Below are positions 12,667-24,030 of a stretch of DNA of 64,000 nucleotides, one piece after another; position 1 is the stretch's first letter, and each line of letters begins with the position of its first letter. Both the position numbers and the translations under genes were made by a program. The notes under the pieces are model-generated. The model searched no databases. It was not told where the DNA came from and worked only from the letters and a program-made list of their open reading frames with translations. The stretch is from Acephala macrosclerotiorum (lineage: Eukaryota > Ascomycota > Leotiomycetes > Helotiales > Mollisiaceae), in contig MU119291.1 of assembly GCA_014904845.1 (NCBI GenBank), positions 1 to 64,000 of the forward strand, given 5' to 3'.

Positions 12667-14081
12667 ATGTATAACGAAACGCAGTTTATAGTAAGTGACT
12701 CGTAAATGACAGATCTATACGCTTATAATAACGTTTTGGCAGTCGATTGTGTGGACTTTATGGTCTGTGGCTTTGGTGACTTCAATCGGGCGTGTGATTC
12801 TTCGTCACCGAATCCAAGGGCAGTTCCATGCTGACGATTACTTCGCTCTACTCGGATTCATATTCCTTTCTGCATTAACGGCGGTCGTCACAGTGGCAAC
12901 ACCAATATTCGAGATGGAGCGGAGCTATCTGCTAGCAGCAGCGTCGAATCCATTGACGCCATTGCCATTGCCAGAAGCCCAGTTTGTTGCTCAGACTGTT
13001 AAATCATTGAAGTTGATGTTTGCGTAAGCATCGGTGTCAAAGTATATAGGTCAATCGTGCTGATCTGTTCCTAGACAAATGTTATTGTTTTGGTCGACAC
13101 TCTGGGCTGGTATTTTCGCTATTCCTCCCCTGCTCTAGCCACACGTATCTGAGTATGCTGAACAGGAAAATTCTCACTGTTGGTCTTCTTCCGTAACATG
13201 GTGATTGGTATTCCCAAGTACATGTATATATGGTGGGCGGTATTCACACTTGTTCTCCTCACGTATCTTGCCTGCATGCTCTCGAATTTCCTGACCTGTG
13301 CTCCACTCGACAAGTACTGGAGTGCAAGTAAGTACATATCTAGTTTAGGATTCATCATACTAACCTTTGACAGCTGGTTGCTCATCTCCAGATGATCTCA
13401 AGAGATCTGATGCAAGCATCAAATTCGCAACGGCTGCGGACATCTTCGCAGACTTTCTTGGTTAGTTCTAGATCCTGACCAATAAAAGATTATCAAGGTG
13501 CTAACTGTTTTGCAGTAATGCTATTACCACTTCGCCTGCTTTGGAATCTTCAAATATCTCGAAAACAGAAAGTCGCCCTTGGCTGTATGTTCTCTCTGGG
13601 CATAATTGTTATTGTATTCGCATTTGTCCGTCTCTCCAACGTCACTAAGGCAACATCTCAAGCGAAGACGAATCCAACCACACTCGCCAACGGACCCATT
13701 CTCCTCTCTCTGTGGTCCACGATCGAAGCTGCGGTCGCCGTTCTTGTAGCGAATTTGCCAGCCTTCCGGAGTTTGTTGAGAACCGCAAGCAACACTCGAA
13801 AAACCAATTCACCGCGAACCAAACCTTCTAATCTAACCGCTTATGCACATGGGAGTCATGCAACCACCAGTAGGTCTGCAATCAAACGACATTCAATGGA
13901 GCTTGAAAGTTTGCATTCTACAGACGAGATATTTGGAAGAACTCGTGAACATGACAGGGGCTTCGAGATGAACAAGAAAAGTCATATTGTAATGACCACA
14001 GATATAAATGTCGACTCACGAGAACGTCGTGAAGGAGATGCTTTGGAAGCATCTAACAGAAAACTTGGTCTCACCTTGTAA
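12667..14081 (+). CDS. Rhodopsin-domain integral membrane protein (Pth11-like class)
   Basis: Six exons (12667-12690, 12743-13023, 13075-13109, 13166-13327, 13374-13460, 13516-14081) splice in phase to 384 residues. Five short GT-AG introns separate them, one leaving a 35-nt exon. The protein has the layout of the fungal rhodopsin domain (Pfam PF20684): an ADDYF motif after the first membrane segment, ATP at the next loop, a KFSLLVFFR segment, a WW pair, then TAADIFADF, LPLRLLW and FSLG..IIV..F.R. About seven hydrophobic segments are followed by a polar Ser/Thr/Arg-rich tail of roughly 100 residues. Family members are orphan receptors or surface sensors; the ligand is unknown. The start is supported by an 8-codon first exon with a GTAAGT donor. 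Confidence 0.87.
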
Positions 14082-14099
14082 ATCTATTTTATTATACTC

Positions 14100-15290
14100 A
14101 ACCAATATTTATATTGACTCTTTTAAAGTGATTTTACAAATACTTAATTTGCTTTTCTTATTTACATTTATATTGTAAGTTATAAACTCTTTTTTTCCTC
14201 GGAAAAGTATACAAATCTCATGGTTTACTTCTTAAAATAATAAACGTTAAATAAAAGAATTATTTGCTATAAATTATATAAATTTGTAATTATAAACTAC
14301 GATTTAAATATGTTTTTTCTTTTAATTAAACGCGAATAATTAATCGAATTTAATTTTAATTTTAATTTTATTTTTAATTAAAAATATAAATAAATAATAA
14401 TAAATAAAAAATTTAAATAATAAAATTAATATTATATAATTTAAAAAATGTATTTAAATAAAATAAAAAATATTATATAAATAAAATATAATAAAATATA
14501 TTAATATATATATATAAATTATATAAAAATATATTAATTCGAATTATTTATTAAAAATAAATATAAAAAATATTATAATTTTATTATTTAATCGAAAAAT
14601 GATTAAATTTTTTTTTAATTTATTTATATTATAAATATAAAAATATTAATATTAAAAATTTAAATAATTTAATTTTCGAATCGATTCGATTATATACGTA
14701 ATACGATTATAATATAATTATTGATTTTTTAAATATTAATTTTTAATTAATAAAAATTTATATATAATTTAAAATTAAATAATTATAAATTAAATTTTAA
14801 AAATAAAAATAAAATATTATTTTTTATATTAAATTATTACGATTAATTTAATTAATTTGAATTATTTTTAATATATAATTTTAAAAAAAACTTTTTAAAA
14901 CTTTTATTAAAAATTATATAATTATATAATTATAAAAATAAATAATTAATATTTAAAATAAAAATATATTTTATAATCGTAAATTATAATAATAATTATT
15001 AATTAAAACTCGATATAAATAAAAATTTAAATTATTTATAATATATATTTCGAAATTAAATTTAATAAAATATATATAAAAAAAAATTTAATTTATATAT
15101 TTCGTTTTTCGATTTTAATTAAAATTTAAATATTTTTTTTTATTGAAATATAAAAATATTATAAATAATTTTTTTTTTCGTAAGTATATTACTTTATTTG
15201 ATCGTATTATTACAATATAATAATATAATTAAAAATTTCGAGTTTTTCTCAAAAAATGGAATCGTATTAATTTTCCATCGAGAGAACGAG
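14100..15290. repeat. AT-rich RIP-like block
   Basis: Composition matches the left-end block: near-pure A/T with residual C/G mostly as CpG. It begins just after the rhodopsin-domain stop codon and fades out near 15290. No coding potential is visible. It is probably a degraded repeat. Confidence 0.8.
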
Positions 15291-15889
15291 GATTAGCGTT
15301 ATTTGATAAAAAGGCTTCCACTTTTATTGTCGCGGCTTTGGATGCTATTTAATGGGCATGCTTTTGATGATCGATAAAGTAAGAAGACTTGAAGGATGTA
15401 TTGGCGCGAGGTCAAATGTGGGGTCCAAAATAGATTTGCTAAACTTTCGAGTTTGCTTAAAGAACTTCAGATTCACGATCACAATAAAAAAAAGTGGCAA
15501 GACATCGTTTGGGAAATAAGATAATTGTGGGAATCTCGTATCCCTTTTTTTTTTTTTTTAGCGGTTTAGCAGTAGCGGATGTTGAAATTAGTTTAACTGA
15601 GTGTTGTTTTGAGGCCTCTGCAGCTTGATATTACCCAGCGGCCGATGTTACCAATGAAACGTTCCCATCCCTCAGTGTACCTTGCTCCAGCAGAGAAAGT
15701 CACGACGAGACGATAACGAAAGTGGAGGTCGTGATACCCAGTACCTGCCTGCATACGATAAGCAAGGTTAGGACAAAAGTGAGGGGCTGCATGCATTAGC
15801 CGGTCGCACATATTATGACGAACACGCACGATAAATCCTCGGTTCCTTACTGAGGAACTTTCTCAATCTTTACCAACTTTGTCGGACAA
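15291..15889. other. Intergenic, upstream of the P450
   Basis: Ordinary composition after the AT-rich block. Contains a poly-T run at about 15544-15560. No gene recognised; the short ORFs here have no recognisable features. Confidence 0.5.
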
Positions 15890-17814
15890 ATGGCCTTTGA
15901 TCAAGCATTAATTTCTCCCCTTTTGTTCGCTACCAGCATAGCATCAGGGTTTACGCTCCATCAAGTCTTCAAGCGCATTGAATTTGATCGACAACCATTG
16001 TCAATCCTCGGATGTTTCGCGGGAGCTATACTCTGCCTCACGATCATACTTCCAAAAGTCTCTATCCAATACGAGAGTTATGGCTCTGCGTTCAAAGTCG
16101 CGTGGCTTATGATCTCCTATGCTGTTCTTTCGCTCTGGATTAATATTCTAGTCTATCGCGCCTTTTTCCATCCACTCAACAGTTTTCCAGGGCCATTTGG
16201 AGCGAAGCTCTCCAAGTTTTGGTCGTTGGGTCAGGTGATAAAGTCAAAAATCAAATGGTATAAAGTAACCGAAAGACTGCAAGAGCAGTATGGAGACTAT
16301 GTAAGAACTGGTAAAAATCTTCTGCAATTTGGGGGGTTGTCATGACTAAAGATTGCACAGGTCCGCGAGAGCTCATGATTTTCGATGCCGAAGCTATCAA
16401 ACCACTCTTGGGACCTAACTCCAAAGCTCGAAAGGGCCCGTTCTATAATGGGCTGGAGCAATCCGTTCACACAACGAGGGATCATGAATTCCACAAGAAA
16501 AGGCGCAAGATGTGGGACCTGGCCTTCAAGCAAACCCTTTCCGACTATGGTCCAGCTATCGAAGGCTTCACGAATACACTTCTAGCTCGGTTTGAAGCAA
16601 GCAATGGAGCGCCCATCACTATCAACGAACTGTGTATCTACTACAGCTGGGATGTCATGAGTTCGGTTGGGTTCAGCAGCTCCACTGAGTTCTTAACGGG
16701 AAAGTCTACCGAGTTTGCTACGAAGATTTTGAATGGTATTCAGGATGGAATATCTGCTCTAGGAGCACTTCTTCATGTCCCTTGGGCGCTGACAGTTATG
16801 GAAAGCATTTCGTTTGCAGGACCAATGGTCGAGTTCAACACGTGGGCTGCTGATCAGGTCGAAGCGAGGAGACAGGTATGGTGCCTCCAGACATTGATCA
16901 GCTTCTTAACTTACAAGATATGATAGATGGCAACCCCACAACCAGACATCATGGGCCACCTCTTGGCAGAGACAGAAGACACTGCTGCTGGAAATAGACT
17001 GTTGAATGCTGACAGCAGAGTTATTATCGGAGCTGGCAGGCAGGCACTCCCAGTTGTAAAGCAACTTACATTGATTACTAACTAATATCTAGCGACACAA
17101 CAGCTTCTGCACTGACAGTTCTCTTTGTCTTACTAGCAGTTCACGATTCATATCAGGAAAAGCTTCGGCAAGAAATCGACATTTCCTTCCAGGAGAAGAC
17201 ATACAACTGTGCCAAGCCTCAACCCCTACTCGATGGCATCATCTCGGAAGCCTTGAGACTGTATCCTCCCGTAACCTTCGGCTCTCAACGCGTGATACCA
17301 GAGACTGGAATGAGAATCGGGGATGTAGATATCCCACCCGATACAGTAGTATCTCTTGGGATGTATCAGATTCATCGTGGTAAGGTTCAATCTCTTCAAC
17401 GACTTAAGAATTTCAAGTGAGAGCATGACAGATTGACGGGACTTCTAGATCCGCGGAATTTCCCCAAACCCGACGAATTCATTCCTGAGCGCTGGACGAC
17501 CCTGCCAAGCTTGATCATCAACAAAGATGCTTTTATGCCATTTTCAATCGGTAGAATTCTCCCAAAATTTGATCTAAGACGAAAATCTCTGAGCAGCATT
17601 CACTAACTGCCTGGTAGGTCCCTATAATTGCGCAGGTCGTAGTCTCGCTATGATGGAGCTGAGATCAGTCGTTGCAAGAACGGTTTACAGTTATAACATC
17701 TCTTTAGCAGAGAGCGAGAACTTCGACGAGAAAATGTTTTTCAATGGCGTCAAGGACCACTTCACTCTCGGGATACCAAAGTGCGATCTCATCTTCACTA
17801 AAAGGGTTTCCTAG
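15890..17814 (+). CDS. Cytochrome P450 monooxygenase
   Basis: Six exons (15890-16310, 16361-16875, 16927-17039, 17093-17379, 17449-17550, 17618-17814) join to 544 residues. The N-terminus is hydrophobic with membrane segments up to about residue 90, followed by the FFHPL..FPGPF proline hinge. The I-helix motif AGSDTT is rebuilt across the exon 3/4 junction (about 348-353). ExxR is EALR (402-405), the PERW motif follows, and the heme loop FSIGPYNCAGR has Cys about 484. All key residues are present. Intron 3 (17040-17092) must use a GC donor to keep the frame. The fold is a microsomal class II P450 that would need a CPR partner. Substrate unknown; no backbone synthase of a secondary-metabolite cluster is visible nearby. 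Confidence 0.9.
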
Positions 17815-18041
17815 CTTAGAAGAAGTATTTAGCACCTAGTATAGTCATAGAGTACTCCGAGAAGCTAGCCAACGCAAGCCCTTTTGGCCCGTTATTCATT
17901 CATGAACTGGGAATATTGAGTTTGCTATATATATATAGTATTTCGTCCTATTTCCCTCTGTTCCCCAAGCTTCCAACTGCTATGAGAAAGTTAGAAACCC
18001 TTATTGGCGAACTTCCACTATCTTTTCATCTTCTTGTTCCT

Positions 18042-19326
18042 TTACAGTGGTACAACTCCCGCAATCCCCGCCGTGACCAACTTATGAATAGCCCGTCCTG
18101 GATGATAGTTATTAAACCAAAGACAACTACCTCCATTCCCATTGTAGCGCGTCGCATCCGGCGCCCCATAAGCCGTTGGATTACCGATCGTCGTATCATA
18201 TACCCAAGCCGTGATCCCCGTATTGTTCTTCTTAAAGGCCTCCACTCCGGCGTTGTATAGAATCCGCATCTGTGAAAAGTATCGATCGACTATCTTCTAG
18301 GAGAGCGTCGGCTAGGAAGAGCTGCTCCATGCGCTGCCGACGTCGTTGACGCCTATCCAGGTCGCGAACAGTGTATTACTAGATATCCATGGTGCGTAGC
18401 TGGGTTTACTTGCTACGTTCGTAGAGAATTGGGAGACTTGGTCTACTAGTGAGAGTATAGTGGATTGGAATGAGTTGACGAGACTCGCGTCAGTTGTTGC
18501 GCCGCCAGATGCGGAGTTGTAGAAGAGGATGAGGGAAGGGTTGTGTTGTGTGATTGGGAAGTCGATCTAGTTTTCTCCGTTTGTGGTTGTGTAACCTGGG
18601 AAGGTAGGATTGCCGGTGGGATTGAAGGCGGAAGGTTTGATGCCTGTGATAGAGAAGCCTGTTTGCGAGTAGGAATCGCCGCTGGGAATGTTCTATGAGC
18701 TTTACGCGCTACTCAGAGAAAGGAAACTAGAGTGCTTACAAAGATATCAGGTATTTGAAAGCACTCGCATTGGCTGCTGAGGTACAGTCCCAGCTCACTG
18801 CTATTTAGCGAGTCCCAAATCTCCACCAAAAATGACCAAAACTCACCATATTGCAGCAATAAAATAAAGCAACTACAATGTTTGGAATTCTTTGAGATTT
18901 AGTGCATTACTTAATTATTATATACTCTTACTTTTTATCTCTTCGCTTTTAAGTCTACTATTAAAATGGTTATGTAAATGAGTCGTGATTTAAGAGTTCT
19001 CAAATTCGCTAAGGTTTTATACCTAAAATGTCCGAAAATCGAGCATTTAGTCGCACTTTACATTTTACCTCGATGTTTTACGATAACCACAATTTATAAA
19101 CATTATTCGAAGCGGTAGAATATAGCGCGAGCATCGAATAAAAAGCTTAAGAATAACGAGTTTACCGGAATTCGTTAGTATTTAGGGTATTTCGGCAAGT
19201 GATTTACATGACTTTTGCGGTAAAAAGGGTCTTCGCTAAATAGCAGTGAGCTGGGACTGTAAGTGGATGAGCTATTGCCAGCGATGGCAGCACAATGGCT
19301 TGGACAAGGAAACGAAGGAGAAACAT
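18042..19326 (-). pseudogene. CE16-type GDSL carbohydrate esterase, split by a transposon
   Basis: Read on the minus strand the gene starts at ATG 19326 with a signal peptide (MFLLRFLVQAIVLPSLAIA). It is then cut by the element at 18785-19259 and resumes in frame to KYLIS, an intron and the [10 protein letters not shown] catalytic block. It continues with [23 protein letters not shown] (block III) and the C-terminal YHPGRAIH block. This is the order of carbohydrate esterase family 16 (secreted acetylesterases of the SGNH fold). Three in-frame TAG stops interrupt it: one after TTTNGEN and two in the segment after the WIGVNDVG block. Each is explained by one CpA-to-TpA change. About 50 residues expected before the AFKKNNTG segment are missing. 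Not functional. Confidence 0.88.
18785..19259. mobile_element. Nonautonomous Tc1/mariner-type element with TA duplication
   Basis: Perfect 26-bp terminal inverted repeats at 18785-18810 and 19234-19259 (outer end CAGTCCCAGCTCACTG) are flanked on both sides by TA (18783-18784 and 19260-19261), the target duplication of Tc1/mariner elements. The 475-bp interior has no transposase frame and is AT-enriched in its middle. Removing the element and one TA restores an uninterrupted signal-peptide reading frame in the CE16 gene, which independently proves the boundaries. Fot1/pogo-like affiliation is a guess from the TA target. Confidence 0.9.
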
Positions 19327-20263
19327 GATTACCACTTTTCGAGCAGACCGAACAGAGCAGAAAACAGAAATCACATAAACATAGTAACGAAAACTTATTT
19401 ATATCTTATCCTGGAAATATTTGCTCCACATCTTACCTTACCCCACACCACTTGATCTGAATTTGTTCTCATCTTTTCGTCGGAACGACGTACCGATCGA
19501 ACGGTACCAAGACAACCTTCACGTTCAAACCCATCGGAGGATATGATTCCGTTACATGTCGTGATCGCATTGGATACCAAGCGCCGAGCCGGTAGATCGC
19601 TGTCTTGGGTTGATTAACCTTAAATCAGCCGAAGCGAAAAGGGGGAGACTTGTCCCACTAATCACTAACCACTTAGCACTTCGAAATTTTCTAGTCGTGG
19701 AAATCACCTTCGGCAAATAGCTGCTCAAAAACGTGGAAAATCATTTCTTCTGGAAGGCCGCCGAGATCGAAACGTGTTTGGTGATGGGAAGCTATTTCTT
19801 GATCAGCAAAGGAGGTTGAAAACAAGAGAAAGTTTTGATGATATTCTAATTCCCCCCACTACCACATGCATGCCCTCCACCACTCACCAGGGCTTGGAAT
19901 TCGTGATGTCGTTGTGCTATGCAATCGCAGATTCTATTGGTCTCTTTCTTGAAGTATGGTTCTTTAAGGCGCCTGCCGTGTAACCGGGCTTATGCATTAT
20001 AAGACAAACTAATCAACACTTGCCACGTCTGCATGCGGCCTCTACGTCCCCAAGGTCAAATCTGATTTTGGCGCCCGATTTTATTACGAGTTGTTGGTTT
20101 CAATATTGTCGTCAACAATGAATTGACCAAGGTCTTTGCATACTTGGGCAGAATTGAGCAGCCTAACACGCCTAGGAATCTCGATACTTTAACGAACCCC
20201 CTACTCCTTTGCTTTGTGCAGGCAAAGAAACTTTCATGACCCGGATGATTTTAATAAGATAAG
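19327..20263. other. Intergenic, no gene recognised
   Basis: Spacer between the divergent CE16 pseudogene and the next gene. The ORFs are all under 75 codons and unlike any known protein. Nothing else seen. Confidence 0.5.
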
Positions 20264-21587
20264 ATGGGATTCACTGAGTGTCCTCAGGTAGCAGGTTCCT
20301 CCACTACCTCAAATTCTTCGCCGCAGACGTCTCGAAAACGGCACATTAAGAAGGACCTGCAAAGAGCAGATGTGAAGCCCGAAAAGACACTTACCAAGAT
20401 TGTAACGATTGATAATCTCGAATCAGGCCCCGATTTTCAGATCCAAATTGAGCGTTGCAAGTTTCTCGCATCATACAACTGGACAAAGGCCATGGAGCCG
20501 ACTATTTTCATCCCTGGTATTCAGCTCCCTGCATCTTTCAACCTATACAGTCGATACTGACGAATGATCAGGCGCTCCAGCACTCTGGATCGCCCCTACA
20601 CTGCCCATTGCCATCTCCAAAGATGATGGCAAAGCCGGAGTAGATCAAAATTTCGATCGAGTCCCAGCTCCCTCCTTCGCACCCTTCTTCGCTGCGATCC
20701 TCACAATGCAACCCTCCTACTCCTTCCTTCCAACGGCCCTGATCACCGATCGAAATAGCCTCCGCAAGTTACTTGATTTCGCCTCCGGGCACCGGAGAGA
20801 AGATTGGCGCATCGAAGTAGAACTCGTCAAGGAAACCCTGTTTTTGACTCGTTGGGAGAAGAATTGGGTCCAGATTATCACAGGGTCTTTCAACTCGGGG
20901 TATGGGCATGAGTTTGAAAATGCCTTCCTCAAATTTGAGGAAGGGTTGGAAGATAGTAGCACACATCATCGGATTGTGGAGTATGAGATTGGCGGCATGA
21001 AGTGGGTAGTAAGGTTTGAGGCTGACGGGTATATTAAGGATGATCCTGGAAACGAAGGGCCTCCTCCATATGGTGTCTCTCAGCCGTTGCCAGAAATCTC
21101 TGCTACAATGGAGGCGTTATCATTAGAATCCGCCTCTCCGCCTAGGGTTTTGGAAGGAGTGGGCATCGTTCAGAGAGGGCATCTAGTCTCTCCTAAATCA
21201 ATCATTGAAGTGAAATGCACTAAAAGTAAGAATGATCAACAATTGGGGGAAAAGGTAGCGCAGTGCTGGTTCTCGCAAACGAGACACGTCTTTATTGGAC
21301 ACCATAAGGATGGACTTGTGGAGAAAGTAACCAGAGCTGAGATGTCGAGCACATTTGACGATTGGGAGAAGACTCATCAGGACGAGCTGAGGAAGTTGGT
21401 GGCCCTGATCAAGGAAGTCAGAGAGATCGCGAGGCAGGTGGATAATGGGAAGTGCTGTCTCGTTTGTGACCACAAGGAGAAGCCTCGAGTGTTGCGAGTT
21501 TTCAAATCTGATGATAAGGGCTTGGCGCTTTCTGAGGAAGTGAGAGAGAGATATTGGCCAAGTGGTGTCAATGATTCTATTGTGTAA
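20264..21587 (+). CDS. Fungal protein of the family mislabelled 'geranylgeranyl pyrophosphate synthetase'; PD-(D/E)XK-like
   Basis: Two exons (20264-20516 and 20572-21587) join in phase to 422 residues. The FLASYNW..PTIFIPGAPALW segment, MQPSYSF, the TDRNSLRKLL stretch and GYGHEFENAF match, from memory, a fungal family whose automatic name is geranylgeranyl pyrophosphate synthetase. No prenyltransferase DDxxD motifs are visible. Instead RFEADGYI (Asp about 236), IIEVKC (Glu 297, Lys 299) and a following QCWFSQT (Gln about 315) have the order and spacing of a PD-(D/E)XK nuclease core. The first 60 residues are polar and probably disordered. Biochemical role unknown; nuclease-like function is inference. 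The gene looks intact. Confidence 0.8.
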
Positions 21588-22180
21588 GCTCTGGAAAGAG
21601 AACCAAGCATATGTTTTGAGAGAGTCACGGCAGCTCACACCCGCAGGAGTCGTGTCGAAGCGAAGTATCCCAGAGGACTCTTGGAGAGCCTTATGATTGG
21701 CTGTCTGCGTCTGAGCTGGCTGAGGCTAAGATTTTCCCCACTATGCTTTAGCTGCAGGTTCGTGGTCGGCCCGGAGGAAGAAAGATCACAGCTCGTTATT
21801 GGCGTTCACACATCTCTGGGCTATAAAATCTCTAATTAGCTCTTGACGGAAGAGAAAACGGAAGGAAAATTGAACACCTGCTGCTCTTGCTAAGACCAAC
21901 TCTTTGTTGTGAGGCATCCCGTTTCATGGTCGCTCTCGCAATACCATCCCTCCTTGGCAAATCTGACCTTTGACCTCAGCTAAATCAGGCTTCAGACTCC
22001 AACCTAATAAGGCCAACTTCTGACCTTACCCTCAATCAACATAACTACATAAACAGACCTAGGGTGTCAGCAACGATGCAAAAGCAGGACCAAGAACCAA
22101 AGAGAAGAACTAGTCTTGTCCATACATTATCAATATTCGATGTACCGCCTGTTACAACTTCCTATCACAGTCCCTCCGCG
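21588..22180. other. Intergenic, no gene recognised
   Basis: Ordinary composition downstream of the preceding gene, ending at the 8-bp repeat (22173-22180) that flanks the candidate hAT-type element. No ORF with recognisable features. Confidence 0.5.
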
Positions 22181-23158
22181 TAGGCTACTTTATTTAGCCC
22201 CGTAGGTCGTGGGGCCCCATGGGGAAAACCGCCCCATAGTCCCAATAAGGCGGGTCCTTTTAAAATTTGGACCCGTGGATTGGGGCCAAAATCCTAGGAC
22301 CCGCTTTATGAGTTTATAGGGCCCCATTTAAATATAGATTTTTTATAGATTTTTTTTTAAGATTTTTAAAAATAGATTTTTTTTATTAATTAAATTATTA
22401 ATCGAGAAAATATTCGAAATTAAAAACTTAATTAAAAATAAAACTCAAATTAAAATTTTAAATTTCAAAATTTTAAATAAATTTATTACGAGAAACTCTC
22501 TTTCTATACACTGGTGCCTCAGGCACTAGTACAGTCACGTGTCACTGACTATATAGTTTGTAGTAGTACTCTTTAATCGAATTAAACTTTTTATTACTAT
22601 TGCAATATTATTATTTACAGATAATAAAGTCGTATATATAAAAAAAACTTTAAAAAAAAAAATTTCGAAATTTTTTTTTTAAATAATACAATTTATTTTT
22701 TTAATTTTTTCGAAAGTATTTTTTGTGACTTGGAATATAAATAAATTAATACTTATTTTTTAAAATAAGTATTAATAATCGAGTAAATTACAAAGAAAAT
22801 AAAAATAAAAATAAATATTAAAAATATTTAAAATCGTCAATATTTTAATTAAATAATTTAAACTCGAAAATACTTTATTTATTAAAAAAATTGAAAAACT
22901 TCGAAATTGAAAGAAAAAAAAGTACTTCATACGTAAAACACGTTAAAATTAAATCAAAATTCAAATTATTTATTAACATGTTTTTATATAATTTATACGT
23001 GAATTTTTATGTTTTTACGTGTTTTTACGTGTTTAATAAATACAAAAGTCTTTATATTTTATGTATTATTTATGTTTTATGAATTTTTATATTACTTTTA
23101 AAAGGTTACACATTTTTTTATAAATAGTAAAGTCCATGGGGCCCCATGACGCAGCCTA
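22181..23158. mobile_element. Candidate degraded hAT-type element
   Basis: The left end TAGGCTAC (22181) and right end GCAGCCTA (to 23158) are inverted copies with one mismatch. Each is followed inward by a GGGGCCCCAT block (22211-22220; 23138-23147). The flanks CCTCCGCG (22173-22180) and CCTTCGCA (23159-23166) match at 6 of 8 positions, and both differences are C-to-T or G-to-A type. An 8-bp target duplication is typical of hAT elements. The 978-bp interior is AT-rich with CpG-biased residual C/G and carries no transposase. Affiliation is inference. Confidence 0.5.
22330..23110. repeat. AT-rich RIP-like interior with a less degraded patch
   Basis: Near-pure A/T sequence inside the candidate element. 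A patch of normal composition at about 22490-22575 contains an imperfect palindrome centred on TGCCTCAGGCA and a CACGTG; it looks younger than, or protected from, the surrounding decay. Confidence 0.6.
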
Positions 23159-23376
23159 CCTTCGCATCTCCGTTATCGCCAGACGCTCAAAGTAAATCAT
23201 TAGCAAGAGAGCCCCTCGACGCTAGCAACATTGCCCTAAGATCAGATTCATCATTTGATACAACTCGTGAAAATGTGCTAGATAACCTCTCTCTTAATCT
23301 CCTTCTGCTAAAATGCGTCCTTCTAGTGCCCAACACCACAAATCATCGGTGAGAGGATCAACAATCGAGCGACAAA

Positions 23377-24030
23377 TTGCATCAATTCCAGAGGTTGCCC
23401 CTCGAGCTACGGCACATTATATGGAGATACACCTGGCCAGTACCTCGAGTGATCGAGGTTGCAATCTACGAAGATGAAATGGTCGAAGAATACACAGATA
23501 TCGCGATTTTACGCTTTGCAGGCTCATTATCTTCACTCTTGGAAGAGGATTTTGGTTCGAGGGCTGTAGTGGAAGAGCTACTGGAAAGATATCCTCCTCC
23601 TGTGGCCTTTCATGTCTACCGGGAATCGTGGAGCTATACCTTGAGCTAATACTGAATCATGGAGCATACGAGGGCTAGGCAGGGCTCGTTCTACTTTAAT
23701 TCTCATCGAGATATACCCTGGTTGAGTCTCGACTTCACTGACGAGCCTGAGCACCTTGGAGACTTACAGCATTGCTACGGCGAGCAGCTCAATGCCATTG
23801 AAACCTTTGCTTGTAGAGGAAGCGAAGTGCAGGCCGGTTGGGTATACTTCCAAGTATCTGGGGCCTTTAAATGGTCTCAAGTATATCCTGGTTCTATTCA
23901 GTGATAACGATGAGGGTAACGGCGGGGAAAGCGGCGGGGACAATAGTGAGTATAATGGTGAGCATAACAATCAAGAACTAGAAATTGAGGCTGGAGACCT
24001 GACAAAGAGTAGGGCCAATGATGTTTAGCG
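23377..24030 (+). pseudogene. 2EXR-domain protein, broken
   Basis: The start FQRLPLELRHIIWRYTW is the 2EXR domain signature (Pfam PF20150), a family of fungal F-box-like proteins of unknown role. The same frame meets TAA at 23647 and TGA at 23653, then continues with GSFYFNSHRDIPWLSLDFTD and CYGEQLNAIET. Near 23809 homology moves to another frame (PLLVEEA..., then KYLGPLNGLKYILVLF). Two nonsense codons and a frameshift make it nonfunctional. The acidic, Gly-rich tail after 23900 may be part of the original C-terminus. An upstream ORF at 23146-23352 is not clearly related. Confidence 0.8.

Noticed and set aside
9774..17814. Secondary-metabolite cluster (FAD oxidase, membrane protein, P450)
   Set aside because: No polyketide, peptide or terpene synthase is visible in the window, the genes are far apart and an AT-rich block separates two of them.
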